A stretch of 64,000 nt of DNA from Nitrospira sp. ND1 (GTDB lineage: Bacteria; Nitrospirota; Nitrospiria; Nitrospirales; Nitrospiraceae): contig NZ_FWEX01000006.1 of assembly GCF_900170025.1 (NCBI RefSeq), positions 452,501 through 516,500 on the forward strand, read 5' to 3'. The notes below the pieces were generated by a model. That model did no database searches. It saw only the letters and a list, made by a program, of their open reading frames with translations, and had not been told where the DNA came from. This document shows, piece by piece, positions 9,130 through 20,072 of this stretch (its first letter is position 1; every line of letters starts with the position of its first letter). A program made the position numbers and the translations under genes.

Positions 9130-9237
9130 TTCCGCCACACTTCGTGAGCAAAACGAGTTCCTGACCGGCTATCTCCTCTCAGCCGGCGCAGCCACTGGCG
9201 ACATATTTATGGGGAATCCCCAAAAACCGGCTGGTCA

Positions 9238-9792
9238 TCAAAACCCGATACTGATCCCGCCGCCCGACCGGCTTCCGCCCCCGAAACCGACGCCGCCGAA
9301 CACGTTCCACCAAGGTCCGATCACCCGGCGGTCATCCACCTGCCTGGAATCCCATCGATGCAGATGCTTCACATCCAGCGTCGGAAAACGATAGTCCGCC
9401 TCATCTATTTTTTCGACCGCCGCGCCCGTAATTTCGCCGACAATCGTCACCCTGGTGCCGTCCGTCATCGTGGCCGGATCGAGGAACTCTTTCTGAAGCG
9501 CCAGGAACCGCCCTTTCGACTCCATGCGGTCGGTTACTGGCCCCTGCTCGTCATCGAGCGGGAGCTGCAGCACCTCCAGTTGAGTACCACCCTTCATGGC
9601 TTTCGCCTTGAGCACTTCACCGGCCCACACTACGACCTTCCCGCGATAAGAATCGGGGGCTTCCAAGACCTGACTGAACGTCACGGCCTTATCGACTTGC
9701 GGCTCAAGCGATTCGGGAATGACCGACGTCGCGCAACCGGCGGCCACAGCGAGCAGGCCTAGTATCAGATACTGTCTTGTGCCTAGCAGCAT
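9238..9792 (-). CDS. Slp-family outer membrane lipoprotein
   Basis: 184 residues from the ATG at 9792, with lipobox AAGC (lipidated Cys about residue 19). The frame is open to 9885, but that extra part has no secretion signal. The body matches the Slp/YeaY family: VTFSQVLEAPDSYRGKVVVWAGEVL, then a conserved E/D-rich stretch and VTIVGEITG. The C-terminus is Gly-rich (FGGVGFGGGSRSGGG), often seen in environmental members. Slp proteins are outer-membrane starvation or acid-stress lipoproteins in enterobacteria; the role here is unknown. Confidence 0.8.
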   Translation of the reverse strand: MLLGTRQYLILGLLAVAAGCATSVIPESLEPQVDKAVTFSQVLEAPDSYRGKVVVWAGEVLKAKAMKGGTQLEVLQLPLDDEQGPVTDRMESKGRFLALQKEFLDPATMTDGTRVTIVGEITGAAVEKIDEADYRFPTLDVKHLHRWDSRQVDDRRVIGPWWNVFGGVGFGGGSRSGGGISIGF

Positions 9793-9948
9793 GAGCTCAG
9801 TATAGCGCCCGTCGCAAGAGGATGCCACGGCGGAATCTCCCCTCGACCTGACGTTCGCCATCACTGACGCACGACCACATTTCATCCGCTCCGGCCTCTA
9901 GGCTATACTGCATCTCTGACGACATCCTCACGAAAGGAACGGTTCCCT

Positions 9949-10983
9949 ATGTCGCGTTCGTCACTCGATTACGTCAAACAGATTGTGCGGGGTTCGCTCG
10001 GTATGATGGCCGCTGTGAGTCTGGCCACAGGCCTCTTCACGAACGAGGCGGCAGCCATCGAGGCCACGATGCTGGAGCGCGCCAAACTGGCCACCATCGG
10101 TGTCCTGGAGGACACGCAAGACCAACGCACACCGGATAAACCGGGCAAGATTCTGGTGCGTGGAACCGGCTTTCATCTCCGCGACGGCTACATTGTCACC
10201 GCCCGCCACGCAGCGGAAAAGCAAGATGTCACGACCGGCACCGTCATCCAAAAACAGATCCACGTCCTGACCACCGACCTCCATGAAATCCCCGCCGATC
10301 TTGTCGGCGACAGCGCGTTCATGGACGTCGTGGTCTATCGCGTCGCTGAAGCCCATCGCGCGAAGTTGCGCGCAACGGTCCCCTTTGCCTCCGGCGACGT
10401 GCAACCGGGGCAAGAAGTCTTCACCGTGGGCTACCCCATGGGCTGGGGCCCGACTATGTCGTTCGGACACCTGGGCAATACGAACACCTTCCTCCAGACC
10501 GTGGACACCAGATTGATTCAAGCCGACGTGGCCGCGTGCAGCGGCAACTCCGGTGGCGGCCTCTTCAACGACAAGGGTGAAGTGGTCGGCATCATGCACG
10601 CCATCATCCAGACCGAACGGGACGACTCGACCGCGCATTGCAGCCGCATGGCCTTTGCCATTCCCGCGATGCTGGCTGAACGGATCGTCACCGCCGCTCT
10701 GGACGGCAAGCCCATGGCCTTCTCGAAGATGGGCATTCACATGGTCGCCGTGAAAGACGGCACCAGGTGGCGCATGGCGGTGAAAGACGTGATGGAACCG
10801 GCCAAGTCCGCGGGCATTGAAAAACACGACATCATCATTGCCGTCGATGATACCGATATTCAGGATGCCGCACATTTAAAGAACTATTTGATCGAACGAA
10901 CCAAGCCCGGGCAACAAGTCAGCGTCAAGGTCCGCCGCATCGATACCAATCTGACCTTTACGGTAACGCTGGCAGGTGGATGA
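9949..10983 (+). CDS. Periplasmic trypsin-like serine protease with PDZ domain (HtrA/DegP-like)
   Basis: 344 residues: a signal peptide or anchor to about residue 36, then a chymotrypsin-fold domain with His87 (TARHAA), Asp126 (AFMDVVVY) and Ser201 (SGNSGGGLF), then one PDZ domain (about 245-335; AGIEKHDIIIAVDDTDIQDAAHLKNYL). The triad is complete, so it should be active in envelope protein quality control. One PDZ rather than two makes it closer to DegS than to DegP. Shine-Dalgarno GAAAGGAAC is upstream of the ATG. The stop is only 9 bases from the convergent ABC ATPase gene. Confidence 0.88.
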   Translation: MSRSSLDYVKQIVRGSLGMMAAVSLATGLFTNEAAAIEATMLERAKLATIGVLEDTQDQRTPDKPGKILVRGTGFHLRDGYIVTARHAAEKQDVTTGTVIQKQIHVLTTDLHEIPADLVGDSAFMDVVVYRVAEAHRAKLRATVPFASGDVQPGQEVFTVGYPMGWGPTMSFGHLGNTNTFLQTVDTRLIQADVAACSGNSGGGLFNDKGEVVGIMHAIIQTERDDSTAHCSRMAFAIPAMLAERIVTAALDGKPMAFSKMGIHMVAVKDGTRWRMAVKDVMEPAKSAGIEKHDIIIAVDDTDIQDAAHLKNYLIERTKPGQQVSVKVRRIDTNLTFTVTLAGG

Positions 10984-10992
10984 TCCAACCTG

Positions 10993-11790
10993 TTACGACA
11001 GGCCAGGCAGGGCTTGATACCAGCCGTTGGCTTGGGCGAGCACGATGGGACGGTCAAAGAGGGTGCTGATGCGGTCGTCGGTCAGCAGGTTTAGTTTCGG
11101 GCCGTCGGCCAGTATTTTGCCCCCCTTCAGAAAGATCACGCGATCGATCTCCGGTGGGATTTCGTGCAGATGGTGGGTCACAAGCACAACGGTCTTGCCT
11201 TTATGAATCTGTGTGCGCACGAGGTCCAAGTACTGGAAGCAGGATTTGAGATCGAGCCCGCTGGTCGGTTCATCCAGGACAAGAACCGGCGGGTCGTGAA
11301 CCAAGGCTCGCCCAAGAAGAAACCGCCGCTGCTCCCCTGTCGAGAGCTGCCCGAAGACACGCGTGGCGAACGATTCGATGCCTAGCTCCCGCATCACCGC
11401 ATCTGCCCGGCTTACCTGGTCTCGCGTAAACGTCTGATGGTCGTAAGTGTCGTTACTGGCGTAAAAGCCTGAGAGGACGACATTGCGCCCCTCGGCACAA
11501 ATCAAATAATCCCGCTGCAGATCGTAAGAGACGATGCCCAGTTTCTTGCGCACATCCCACACGCTCCAGCGTTCCTCACCGAAGAGCCGCGTGCGCGTCT
11601 CCTCTAAAGCAAGAGGATGAACTTCACCGGATAACAACTTGAGGAGCGTAGACTTGCCTGCCCCATTGGGGCCGAGAATGGCCGCAGGTTCGCCCGCATT
11701 GAGCCGAAAGGAGAAATCGGAAAAGACGCGGGTCTCGCCCCGGTACACCGTGGCATGTTGAATGTCGAGAATCGGGAAAGGGATCGCCAT
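10993..11790 (-). CDS. ABC transporter ATP-binding protein (stand-alone)
   Basis: 265 residues with Walker A GPNGAGKST, signature LSTGEQRR, Walker B VLVLDEP and the switch His in VTHHLHE. The family looks like the ModF/YnjD-like or iron-type ATPases with a single nucleotide-binding domain. No permease lies next to it, so its membrane partner or target is unknown. It is the last gene of the long minus-strand run from 23042; rnhA is 42 bases upstream. Confidence 0.85.
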   Translation of the reverse strand: MAIPFPILDIQHATVYRGETRVFSDFSFRLNAGEPAAILGPNGAGKSTLLKLLSGEVHPLALEETRTRLFGEERWSVWDVRKKLGIVSYDLQRDYLICAEGRNVVLSGFYASNDTYDHQTFTRDQVSRADAVMRELGIESFATRVFGQLSTGEQRRFLLGRALVHDPPVLVLDEPTSGLDLKSCFQYLDLVRTQIHKGKTVVLVTHHLHEIPPEIDRVIFLKGGKILADGPKLNLLTDDRISTLFDRPIVLAQANGWYQALPGLS

Positions 11791-11832
11791 ACAACAGGTT
11801 GGATGCTGACTGCGTAAGCTAGTGCATATTCA

Positions 11833-12303
11833 CTAGAACAGGCCCTGTCGCGTACCGCCGACCGTCTTCCCGGCCCGGCGAGACTGTTCAAGCCCGGCAC
11901 GTGCCAGTGCGTCCACCCGTTCGTTGTCCGGATGACCGTTGTGACCCCGCACCCAGTGCCATTCCAGCTTGTGACCGGAAGCGAGCGTATCGAGTCGGCG
12001 CCACAAATCCTCATTCTTCACCGGCTCTTTGCCGGCGGTTTTCCACCCGCGCCGCTTCCAGCTATGAATCCATTCGCTGATCCCCTTTTGCACATACTGC
12101 GAATCGGTGTAGACGCGCGCCTCCACCGGCTGCGTGAGCGACTGCAACGCCTCAATGACGGCAAGCAGTTCCATGCGGTTGTTCGTCGTGGCCGGATCTC
12201 CGCCGCACATTTCCGTTTCGGCGTTGTCTATGCGCAGTAAAGCCCCCCAGCCACCAGGTCCTGGATTCCCGCTGCAGGCCCCGTCGGTATAGATTTCGAT
12301 CAT
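11833..12303 (-). CDS. rnhA: Ribonuclease HI
   Basis: 156 residues, the normal length. Catalytic acids are in [18 protein letters not shown] (Asp), [10 protein letters not shown] (Glu), VYTDSQYV (Asp) and the C-terminal ERVDALAR (Asp), with the family phrase [12 protein letters not shown]. It degrades the RNA strand of RNA-DNA hybrids. ATG start; 134 bases separate it from aroC upstream. Confidence 0.95.
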   Translation of the reverse strand: MIEIYTDGACSGNPGPGGWGALLRIDNAETEMCGGDPATTNNRMELLAVIEALQSLTQPVEARVYTDSQYVQKGISEWIHSWKRRGWKTAGKEPVKNEDLWRRLDTLASGHKLEWHWVRGHNGHPDNERVDALARAGLEQSRRAGKTVGGTRQGLF

Positions 12304-12437
12304 TGGCTCAGAGTCCTCTTCTGTTCATCATCAGGTACCATGACCGACAGGTCGCCCGCCGCTCAAGAAGCACCTTCCGCCGATCACACACACGAGTCAG
12401 ACCGAAGACGACTCGGCTTCGCAGGATCAGGCTTGAT

Positions 12438-13574
12438 CTATGCGTTTGGTTTCTTACTCACCGGAACAGCACCATACGGTGAAGAACTCGGAATCTTTGG
12501 CGTCGCCGTCTCCACATCGGCGTTTTGCGCGCGATGCAAGAGTGCGTGATCCATCAGCACCAGGGCCATCATGGCTTCAGCAATCGGCGTGGCCCTGATA
12601 CCGACGCAAGGATCGTGACGCCCATTGGTTTCGAGGGTCACCGGGTTGCCCTGCTTGTCGATGGAACGTCGCGGAATACGGATGCTTGATGTCGGCTTGA
12701 TGGCGATGGTCACGACCACATCCTGCCCGGTGGAAATACCGCCGAGAATGCCGCCGGCATGATTCGTCACAAACCCTTCAGGCGTGAGTTCATCGCCATG
12801 CTCCGAACCCCGCTGCGCGACCGAGGCGAACCCTGCGCCGATCTCCACTGCCTTGACCGCATTGATGCTCATCATGGCGCCGGCCAGGTCAGCATCCAGC
12901 TTCGCATAGACCGGAGCACCCCACCCGACCGGCACATGCTCGGCCATGGCGGTAATCTTTGCGCCCACGGAATCGCCGGCCTTCCGCAACTCGTCCATGA
13001 ACGATTCAAGCTTCCCCACCACCTCGGCATTCGCCGAAAAAAATGGATTGGTGTCCACCGTTTCCCAGCTCTGAAAGGGAGCTTCGATCGGCCCGAGTTG
13101 ACTGAGGTAGCCACGGATGACAACACCGTGCTTTTCCTGCAACCACTTCTTGGCAATCGCAGCCGCCGCCACTCGCACGGCCGTTTCACGCGCCGAAGAT
13201 CGTCCCCCGCCGCGATGGTCGCGGATCCCGTACTTCTGCCAATAGGTGTAGTCGGCGTGGCCCGGTCGAAAGGTGTCGAGGAGGTTGCCATAGTCACGGC
13301 TGCGCTGGTCTTCGTTCCGGATCAAGAGGGCGATGGGCGTACCGGTCGTCTTGCCCTCGAACACCCCGGAAAGGATTTCAACCGTATCGGATTCCTGCCG
13401 CTGCGTGACGTGGCGTGAGGTGCCCGGCTTGCGCCGGTCGAGATCCCGCTGAATGTCTTCGGCGGATAGCGCAAGGCCTGGCGGACACCCATCCACCACG
13501 CAGCCGATCGCCGGTCCGTGGCTTTCGCCGAATGACGTGACGGTGAAGACTCGGCCCAACGTATTGCCGGCCAT
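12438..13574 (-). CDS. aroC: Chorismate synthase
   Basis: 378 residues, close to the usual length. Starts [20 protein letters not shown] and carries the family signatures [28 protein letters not shown] and [13 protein letters not shown]. It makes chorismate from EPSP using reduced FMN, the last common step of aromatic amino acid synthesis. The C-terminal tail after ALLHRAQ (about 30 residues, Ser/Pro-rich) is poorly conserved. It lies 18 bases downstream of aspS. Confidence 0.96.
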   Translation of the reverse strand: MAGNTLGRVFTVTSFGESHGPAIGCVVDGCPPGLALSAEDIQRDLDRRKPGTSRHVTQRQESDTVEILSGVFEGKTTGTPIALLIRNEDQRSRDYGNLLDTFRPGHADYTYWQKYGIRDHRGGGRSSARETAVRVAAAAIAKKWLQEKHGVVIRGYLSQLGPIEAPFQSWETVDTNPFFSANAEVVGKLESFMDELRKAGDSVGAKITAMAEHVPVGWGAPVYAKLDADLAGAMMSINAVKAVEIGAGFASVAQRGSEHGDELTPEGFVTNHAGGILGGISTGQDVVVTIAIKPTSSIRIPRRSIDKQGNPVTLETNGRHDPCVGIRATPIAEAMMALVLMDHALLHRAQNADVETATPKIPSSSPYGAVPVSKKPNA

Positions 13575-13592
13575 GGGTTGGATGACTCCTAC

Positions 13593-15356
13593 CTACTCGA
13601 CGAGATCCAACTTGATGCGCAACTCCTTCAATTGCTCGGCACTCACGCCGGAAGGCGCTTCGGTCAGCGGGCATTGCGCGCGTTGCGTCTTGGGAAACGC
13701 GATGACATCGCGAATCGAATCGGCGCCACCCAGCAGCATGATCAACCGGTCGAGGCCGAACGCAATGCCGCCGTGCGGAGGCGCGCCATACTCCAGCGCT
13801 TCCAGCAGGAAGCCGAACTTCGCTTGAGCCTGTTCCTTGCCGATCCCCAACAGATCCAGAATCCGCAACTGGATGTCGCTACGATGATTGCGAATGCTAC
13901 CACCGCCGATTTCGCTCCCGTTGAGCACCATGTCGTAGGCCTTGGCCCTGGCCTTCAACGGCTCCGTGTCGAGGAACGGCAGGTCTTCATCCATCGGCGC
14001 GGCGAAGGGATTGTGCATGAAGATATAGCGTTTCTCTTCCGGCGAATAGTCCAACAGCGGGAACTCCGTCACCCACAAGGGCTTCCAGGCTGTTTTGTCG
14101 ATGAGATTCAGTTCCTCACCAAGCAGCAGCCGGATTCGTCCCAAGACATCGTGCACGATGGCCGGTTTATCCGCGCCGAAGAGCACCAGATCGCCGGGCT
14201 TCGCTTCCGGCAAGGCCTCGGCAAAGGCCTTGGCATCGAGAAATTTGGCGATTACCGATTCTAACTGGCCGTCCGCAGTGACTTTCAACCAGGCTAGGCC
14301 TTTCGCGCCAAAACTTTTCGCCGTTTCACCGAGCGCGTCGATACGACTCCGCGCAATGGAGGCCCCTCCGGACACGATCAGCGCCTTGACGAGTCCGCCC
14401 TTGGTCGCCGCCTCCTTGAACACCTTGAATTGGCTTTTCGCGGCAAACGCCGTGACATCATGCAACGGCATGTCGAAGCGAAGGTCCGGCTTGTCCGACC
14501 CGTAGCGCCCCATGGCGTCGGCATAGGTCATCCGGGGAAAGGGCGTGGGCAACTGTACCCCGCCGGCATCCTTGAAGACAGAGACGATCATGTGCTCCAT
14601 GAGCGTCATGACCTGCTCACGATCCACGAACGACATTTCGAGGTCAATCTGGGTAAATTCAGGCTGGCGATCGTTACGAAGGTCTTCGTCGCGGAAGCAA
14701 CGGGCAATCTGGTAATACCGATCCACACCGCTCACCATCAACACCTGCTTGAACAGCTGCGGCGACTGGGGCAGTGCATAAAACATCCCCGGATTCACGC
14801 GGCTGGGCACCAGATAATCACGAGCGCCTTCCGGCGTACTTTTGGTCAACACGGGCGTTTCCACTTCCAGAAACTGCTCCGCATTCAAGAATGCCCGCAC
14901 CGCCTGCATGATCCCGTGACGCAATCCCAGCAACCGCTGCATCCTCGGGCGCCTGAGATCCAGATAGCGGTACTTCAATCGAAGAGACTCGGTGATCTCA
15001 ATGTCGTCCTCGATCATGAAGGGTGGCGTCTTGGCTTCGTTGAGAATCTCGACGGCATCCACGAACACTTCGATCTCACCGGTGGGCAGGTTCGGATTCT
15101 TGGACTCATCCGGCCTGGCCATCACCTGGCCGGTCACCGACACAACGCATTCGCTCCGCAAGGTATGTGCGGCTTGGTGGACCGCCGCATTCCGCTCGGC
15201 GTTGAACACCACTTGCGTCAACCCTGTTCGATCACGCAGATCGATGAACAGCACCATGCCGTGATCCCGGCGACGTTGCACCCATCCGTTCAACACCACT
15301 TGCTGACCGACTTGCGCCTTGGTCAATTCCCCACACCGATGGGTCCTGATCTTCAT
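13593..15356 (-). CDS. aspS: Aspartyl-tRNA synthetase
   Basis: 587 residues, full bacterial length: N-terminal OB anticodon-binding domain ([16 protein letters not shown]), class II core with motif 2 ([27 protein letters not shown]), inserted GAD domain around 290-410, and motif 3 ([15 protein letters not shown]). Whether it is discriminating or also charges tRNA-Asn cannot be decided without looking for asnS and gatCAB. The ATG overlaps the stop of the upstream RluB-like gene by four bases, suggesting translational coupling. Confidence 0.96.
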   Translation of the reverse strand: MKIRTHRCGELTKAQVGQQVVLNGWVQRRRDHGMVLFIDLRDRTGLTQVVFNAERNAAVHQAAHTLRSECVVSVTGQVMARPDESKNPNLPTGEIEVFVDAVEILNEAKTPPFMIEDDIEITESLRLKYRYLDLRRPRMQRLLGLRHGIMQAVRAFLNAEQFLEVETPVLTKSTPEGARDYLVPSRVNPGMFYALPQSPQLFKQVLMVSGVDRYYQIARCFRDEDLRNDRQPEFTQIDLEMSFVDREQVMTLMEHMIVSVFKDAGGVQLPTPFPRMTYADAMGRYGSDKPDLRFDMPLHDVTAFAAKSQFKVFKEAATKGGLVKALIVSGGASIARSRIDALGETAKSFGAKGLAWLKVTADGQLESVIAKFLDAKAFAEALPEAKPGDLVLFGADKPAIVHDVLGRIRLLLGEELNLIDKTAWKPLWVTEFPLLDYSPEEKRYIFMHNPFAAPMDEDLPFLDTEPLKARAKAYDMVLNGSEIGGGSIRNHRSDIQLRILDLLGIGKEQAQAKFGFLLEALEYGAPPHGGIAFGLDRLIMLLGGADSIRDVIAFPKTQRAQCPLTEAPSGVSAEQLKELRIKLDLVE

Positions 15357-16615
15357 GCTCTTCTCCGCGTTGAGGGCCGCGATTTTCCAGCAGGGCCTCG
15401 TTGTCCCGGGCGCGAAGCTGACGATCCGCCGCGCCGCTTCTGTTGAAAGTTCTGACCAGGACCCGAGCGCCGAACCGTCATGCCCCGACCGGGGCCTTGA
15501 GGTTTCGCACCGGACCGGGGCCGCTGAAATCCTGCTCCAGGCTGAGTGCGCTGGGGGTTTTGGTCTGGCCCGGTCGGACGCGAGCCAGGGCCACGATCAG
15601 CCCCCTGCGGGATCGGACCAGCCTGAGTCCGTTGAAAACCAACCCCTTTGGCAGGACGACGAAATTTGGCACCTGGACTCATGGGCCGCCGCGTGGTTCC
15701 GCGACCTGAGCGTGAAGATTTCGCACTGGCCAGAGACCGTTGAGATCGCGGCCCCCGTTCGGAACGCTGAGCTTTTGGCCCACGCCCTGAACGCTCGGGC
15801 TTGGGAGGACGAGGCGGAGCCGGCTCCGTCGGCGGCATCCATCGAGTCGGTTTTCCGGACGCGTCCAGTTCCGGACGTTCCGCTCTGGCCACCCGATCCT
15901 CCACCAGATCCCGTAACCGATTCGCCTCGCGGTCGGTCAGGAATCGATATTCTCGCGGCGCCAAATCTCCCAAAAGCAACGGTCCCATGCGGACACGCAC
16001 GAGCTTAATCACCGAATGGCCCACCGCCTCGACCATCCGCTTCACTTGATGTTTCCGTCCTTCGTGAATCGTGACCTCAAGCCACGAATTGCTCTCAGCC
16101 TTGCTGACCTTATTCACCTTCGCCGGCGCCGTGAAGCCGTCTTCCAGCTTGACGCCTCGTTCAAGAGCTTCGATCTTCGCATCGTCGAGCACACCCTTGA
16201 CCTTGATCAAATAGGTTTTCGGAACATGGTAGCGGGGATGGAGCAGCGCCTGAGCCAGGTCGCCGTGATTCGTGAGCAACATGAGCCCTTCGCTGTCGAA
16301 ATCCAAGCGGCCGACAGGAAACACGCGCACGGTGACTCCGTGCAGGAGGTCCTTCACCGTGGGACGTCCCTCAGGATCATCCAGCGTGGACATGACGTTC
16401 TTGGGCTTGTTGAGGATCAAATACACATAGGGCTGCGCAGCCCGAAGATGTTTCCCATCGACTTTGACATGGTCGCGAGCGGGATCGACTTTGGTGCCGA
16501 GTTCCTTTACCACGCTACCATTGATCGTCACGCGCCCGGACGTGATCAACTCCTCGGCTTTGCGTCGCGAAGCCAGTCCGGTGCCGGCGATGAGTTTTTG
16601 TAGTCTGACTTCCAT
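15353..16615 (-). CDS. rluB: RluB-type pseudouridine synthase with long Arg/Gly/Pro-rich tail
   Basis: 420 residues. Residues 1-60 form an S4 RNA-binding domain ([21 protein letters not shown]), then the RsuA-family catalytic domain with [18 protein letters not shown] and [27 protein letters not shown]. The last 160 residues or so are disordered, made of imperfect R-G-P-Q-S units ([30 protein letters not shown]). Such tails bind RNA in related proteins; here it may help bind 23S rRNA precursor. The catalytic call is firm; RluB versus RluF specificity rests on similarity alone. Confidence 0.85.
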   Translation of the reverse strand: MEVRLQKLIAGTGLASRRKAEELITSGRVTINGSVVKELGTKVDPARDHVKVDGKHLRAAQPYVYLILNKPKNVMSTLDDPEGRPTVKDLLHGVTVRVFPVGRLDFDSEGLMLLTNHGDLAQALLHPRYHVPKTYLIKVKGVLDDAKIEALERGVKLEDGFTAPAKVNKVSKAESNSWLEVTIHEGRKHQVKRMVEAVGHSVIKLVRVRMGPLLLGDLAPREYRFLTDREANRLRDLVEDRVARAERPELDASGKPTRWMPPTEPAPPRPPKPERSGRGPKAQRSERGPRSQRSLASAKSSRSGRGTTRRPMSPGAKFRRPAKGVGFQRTQAGPIPQGADRGPGSRPTGPDQNPQRTQPGAGFQRPRSGAKPQGPGRGMTVRRSGPGQNFQQKRRGGSSASRPGQRGPAGKSRPSTRRRA

Positions 16616-16659
16616 TTATCTCTATGCCTATCCTTCAGCCATCGTGAGGCGGATGAGAT

Positions 16660-16929
16660 TTACCGTGAGCGTGGCAGCATGTACCAATGTACTAGCCACA
16701 TCAGGCCCCATCCGATAATTGCAAAACTCACAGCGGTTACTATTCCGTACCTAACGCCCGCGTAGATCACCATCCCAAACCACAATATGCCGAGAATTGA
16801 ATCAATAATTCTTGAGAGGTTACCGTTTAGTCTCCAGTTAGCAGGAATCAAAAAAGATAATCCTGCAAACGACACCAGAAAGAGGGGGGAAATATTTTCC
16901 ATTTTAAAACGCGAAATGACTACTCCCAC
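16660..16929 (-). CDS. Small membrane protein of unknown function
   Basis: 89 residues with about three hydrophobic segments ([60 protein letters not shown]). It overlaps the 3' end of guaA by 10 bases; an internal ATG at 16902 would remove the overlap. Local DNA is clearly richer in A+T than its neighbours, which may point to recent acquisition. No family recognised. Confidence 0.5.
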   Translation of the reverse strand: MGVVISRFKMENISPLFLVSFAGLSFLIPANWRLNGNLSRIIDSILGILWFGMVIYAGVRYGIVTAVSFAIIGWGLMWLVHWYMLPRSR

Positions 16930-18476
16930 TCAATTGTACTTGGAGGTTTTGAGCTGATGTCGTAGACGACCCGATTGACGCCTTTCACTTCATTGATGAT
17001 CCGACTCGACATCTTCCCCAGCACATCGCTCGGAATTTTGGCCCAATCGGCGGTCATGCCATCAAGGCTCGTGACCGCGCGGATGGCAATGACATATTCA
17101 TACGTCCGCTGGTCACCCATGACACCGACCGTCCGGATCGGCAGCAGGACGGCGAAGGCCTGCCAGATCTCTCGATACAGTCCCGCGGCGCGAATTTCCT
17201 GATCGACGATCGTTTCCGCCCCGCGCAGAATGGCCAGCCGTTCCTTGGTGACTGCGCCGAGCACGCGGATCGCCAGGCCGGGACCGGGAAAGGGTTGCCG
17301 CCAGATAATCTCATCCGGCAGGCCGAGCTCCTGGCCCAAGGCCCGCACTTCGTCCTTGAACAATTCACGCAGGGGCTCGACCAGCTTCAACTTCATTCTG
17401 GTCGGCAATCCCCCGACGTTGTGGTGCGTTTTGATCGTCGCCGAGGGGCCCTTGAAGCTCACGCTTTCGATGACATCGGGATACAACGTGCCTTGCACGA
17501 GGTATTTGATGCCTTTCAACTTTTTGGACTCGACCTCAAAATTCTTAATGAAGAGACGGCCGATAATCTTTCGCTTCCGCTCAGGGTCGGTCACGCTCTT
17601 CAGGCCCGTGAGAAACTGACTGGTGCGATCGAGGATCCGCATGTTCAGATGCATCTGCGACGCGAAGGTTTTCTCGACCTGGTCACGTTCACCGGTACGC
17701 AACACCCCGTTGTCGACGAAAATGCAGGTCAGTTGATCGCCGACCGCACGGTGCGTGAGCGCGGCCGCCACAGAGGAATCCACCCCGCCGCTCAAGGCGC
17801 AGATCACCCGCTCCGTCCCGACCTGTTGCCTGATCTGTTCAACGGCCGTGTCGACATAGGAGCGCATGGTCCAGGTCGGCTTGCAGCCGCAGATATCGTA
17901 AACGAAGTTCTTGAGGATCGTGGCGCCCTCGGTGGTGTGCGCCACTTCCGGATGAAATTGAAGACAGTAGATGCGCTGCCTGGCGTCGTGCCGCTTCATC
18001 GCGGCGATGGGAGAATTGTCCGTGTGTGCGATGGAGCGGAATCCTGGCGGCATCCGTTCGATGCGATCCCCGTGCGACATCCACACGACGGTAGAGCCCC
18101 GAGTCCCTATTCCCTTGAACAGATCCGACCGGTCATCGAGGGTCAGCTCAGCCCGGCCAAACTCGCGGTGCGGAGCCTTCTCCACTTCGCCGCCCTGCAG
18201 ATGCGTCACCAGCTGCATTCCGTAGCAAATCCCGAGAATGGGAATGCCCTGTTCGAAGAGTTGTTTGGATACCGAAGGAGCCTTTTTGTCGTACACGCTC
18301 GATGGTCCGCCGGATAACACGATACCCTTCGGACGGTAGGCTAATACCGTCGCGAGCGGCACGGTGCAGGGCAGGATCTGCGAATAGACCTGCGCTTCAC
18401 GGATACGTCGTGCGATCAGCTGCGTGTACTGGGAGCCGAAATCAAGGACAAGGATTCTATCGTGCCAGAGTTCCAT
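16920..18476 (-). CDS. guaA: GMP synthase (glutamine-hydrolysing)
   Basis: 518 residues, standard length. N-terminal class I glutamine amidotransferase with nucleophile Cys in GICYGMQ and catalytic His/Glu in [12 protein letters not shown]-pyrophosphatase domain with PP-loop [11 protein letters not shown]-terminal dimerisation domain ending [11 protein letters not shown]. Converts XMP to GMP. Immediately downstream of guaB in the same direction, separated by a repeat-containing gap of 91 bases. Confidence 0.97.
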   Translation of the reverse strand: MELWHDRILVLDFGSQYTQLIARRIREAQVYSQILPCTVPLATVLAYRPKGIVLSGGPSSVYDKKAPSVSKQLFEQGIPILGICYGMQLVTHLQGGEVEKAPHREFGRAELTLDDRSDLFKGIGTRGSTVVWMSHGDRIERMPPGFRSIAHTDNSPIAAMKRHDARQRIYCLQFHPEVAHTTEGATILKNFVYDICGCKPTWTMRSYVDTAVEQIRQQVGTERVICALSGGVDSSVAAALTHRAVGDQLTCIFVDNGVLRTGERDQVEKTFASQMHLNMRILDRTSQFLTGLKSVTDPERKRKIIGRLFIKNFEVESKKLKGIKYLVQGTLYPDVIESVSFKGPSATIKTHHNVGGLPTRMKLKLVEPLRELFKDEVRALGQELGLPDEIIWRQPFPGPGLAIRVLGAVTKERLAILRGAETIVDQEIRAAGLYREIWQAFAVLLPIRTVGVMGDQRTYEYVIAIRAVTSLDGMTADWAKIPSDVLGKMSSRIINEVKGVNRVVYDISSKPPSTIEWE

Positions 18477-18487
18477 GGAGATGTTTC

Positions 18488-18562
18488 CGTGAAGCGTGAA
18501 TCGTCGTTCGTCTAGTGAGGGGATCTGAATTGCGAGATACGCTTCACGAGAAACGTTTCACG
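18488..18562. repeat. Intergenic palindromic repeat (CGTGAAGCGT family), copy 1
   Basis: CGTGAAGCGT (18488-18497) is matched by its exact inverted copy ACGCTTCACG (18539-18548), followed by the related unit ACGTTTCACG. The gap between guaB and guaA is filled by this element. The unit GTGAAGCGT, the words CGTCGTTCG and GAGGGGAT, and the ACGTTTCACG end all recur in the same order between purB and nusB (53948-54020), so this is a dispersed family. Confidence 0.75.
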
Positions 18563-18567
18563 CGAGG

Positions 18568-20034
18568 CTATTCCCAATCGGTGCGATAGTTGGGAGCTTC
18601 TTTGGTGATGATGACGTCGTGCACGTGCCCCTCGCGGAGACCGGCCACTGTCTGGCGGATGAACGTCGCCTTCTGCTGCAAATCCGGGATGGTCTTACAT
18701 CCGCAGTAGCCCATGCCGGACTTCACGCCGCCCACCATCTGGTAGATATGGGGAGCCAGCAAGCCTTTGTAGGGCACCCGTCCCTCAATGCCTTCAGGAA
18801 CCAATTTCGGTGTCGGTCGTCCGCCCTGACCGTATCGATCGCCGCCCCCCCGTTCCATGGCCCCGATCGAACCCATGCCGCGGTACACTTTGTAAGTACG
18901 TGCCTGGAACAGCACCGTTTCGCCGGGAGCCTCTTCCGTTCCTGCCAGCAGACTGCCCAGCATGACCACCGAGGCACCGGCCGCCAAGGCTTTCGTAATA
19001 TCGCCGGAGTACTTAATCCCCCCATCGGCGATGACCGGAACACCCGATCCCGCCAATGCCCTGGCGCAGTCTGCAATCGCCGTCAACTGCGGCATGCCTG
19101 CGCCCGACACCATGCGTGTCGTGCAGATCGAACCAGGTCCTACGCCTACTTTCACCGCATCCACACCGGCCTTGACCAAATCCTTGGCCGCCTGGGCCGT
19201 CGCAATGTTGCCGGCAATGATGTCCAACTTAGGATGTGCTTTTCTCACCATTTTGACCGTATCCAGCACAGCCTGCGAATGCCCATGCGCCGTATCCACG
19301 ACCACCACGTCGACACCGGCCTTCACCAGTAACGCCACCCGGTCTGCGGTATCGGGTCCCACCCCCAAAGCCGCCCCGACCCGTAAACGACCGTGGGCAT
19401 CCTTGCAGGCATTGGGATACTTGATCCGTTTCTCAATGTCCTTAATCGTGATCAGGCCTTTGAGTTCAAATTGCTTGTTGACGACCGGCAGCTTTTCAAT
19501 TCGGTGCTCGTGCAGAATCTCCCTGGCCTTTTCGAGGCTGGTTCCCTCCGGAGCGGTGATGAGCTTATCGCGCTTCATCACCTGCGACACCTTCAGTTCC
19601 ATTCGCGTCTCAAAACGCAAGTCTCGATTCGTGAGGATCCCGACCAATTTACCCGACTTGGTCACAGGGATACCGGAAATCCGGTATCTGGCCATGAGGT
19701 CATGCGCATCACGGATGGTTTGATCCGGCGAAATCGTAATGGGATCCAGGATCATCCCGCTCTCAGACTTCTTCACCTTGTCGATTTCAGCCGCCTGATC
19801 GGTAGGAGAGAGCACACGATGCACGATGCCGAGTCCACCCTCTTGCGCCATTGCAATGGCCAATCGCGCCTCAGTCACGGTGTCCATGGCCGCGCTGACG
19901 ATGGGAATATTCAGCTGAATGTTTCGAGACAGGCGAGTACGGGTGTCGACCTCGCTCGGGAGGACCTGTGATTTAGCCGGTACCAAGACGACGTCGTCAT
20001 AGGTGAGCCCGAGCCGAATCTCCTTCTCTAACAT
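18568..20034 (-). CDS. guaB: Inosine-5'-monophosphate dehydrogenase
   Basis: 488 residues, usual length. Contains the two CBS domains inserted at about 95-205 ([44 protein letters not shown]), the active-site loop [13 protein letters not shown] with the catalytic Cys, and the flap region [20 protein letters not shown]. Oxidises IMP to XMP with NAD. The Shine-Dalgarno GGGAGAGGG lies in the 38-base gap behind the NHL-repeat gene, so the two may be co-transcribed. Confidence 0.97.
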   Translation of the reverse strand: MLEKEIRLGLTYDDVVLVPAKSQVLPSEVDTRTRLSRNIQLNIPIVSAAMDTVTEARLAIAMAQEGGLGIVHRVLSPTDQAAEIDKVKKSESGMILDPITISPDQTIRDAHDLMARYRISGIPVTKSGKLVGILTNRDLRFETRMELKVSQVMKRDKLITAPEGTSLEKAREILHEHRIEKLPVVNKQFELKGLITIKDIEKRIKYPNACKDAHGRLRVGAALGVGPDTADRVALLVKAGVDVVVVDTAHGHSQAVLDTVKMVRKAHPKLDIIAGNIATAQAAKDLVKAGVDAVKVGVGPGSICTTRMVSGAGMPQLTAIADCARALAGSGVPVIADGGIKYSGDITKALAAGASVVMLGSLLAGTEEAPGETVLFQARTYKVYRGMGSIGAMERGGGDRYGQGGRPTPKLVPEGIEGRVPYKGLLAPHIYQMVGGVKSGMGYCGCKTIPDLQQKATFIRQTVAGLREGHVHDVIITKEAPNYRTDWE

Positions 20035-20072
20035 CAGTCGCCACCCTCTCCCGGGCCTTTCGCCCGTTGCCC

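Noticed and set aside
12340-12549. 69-codon plus-strand frame between rnhA and aroC
   Set aside because: Runs into the 3' end of aroC on the other strand, and has no clear start signal.
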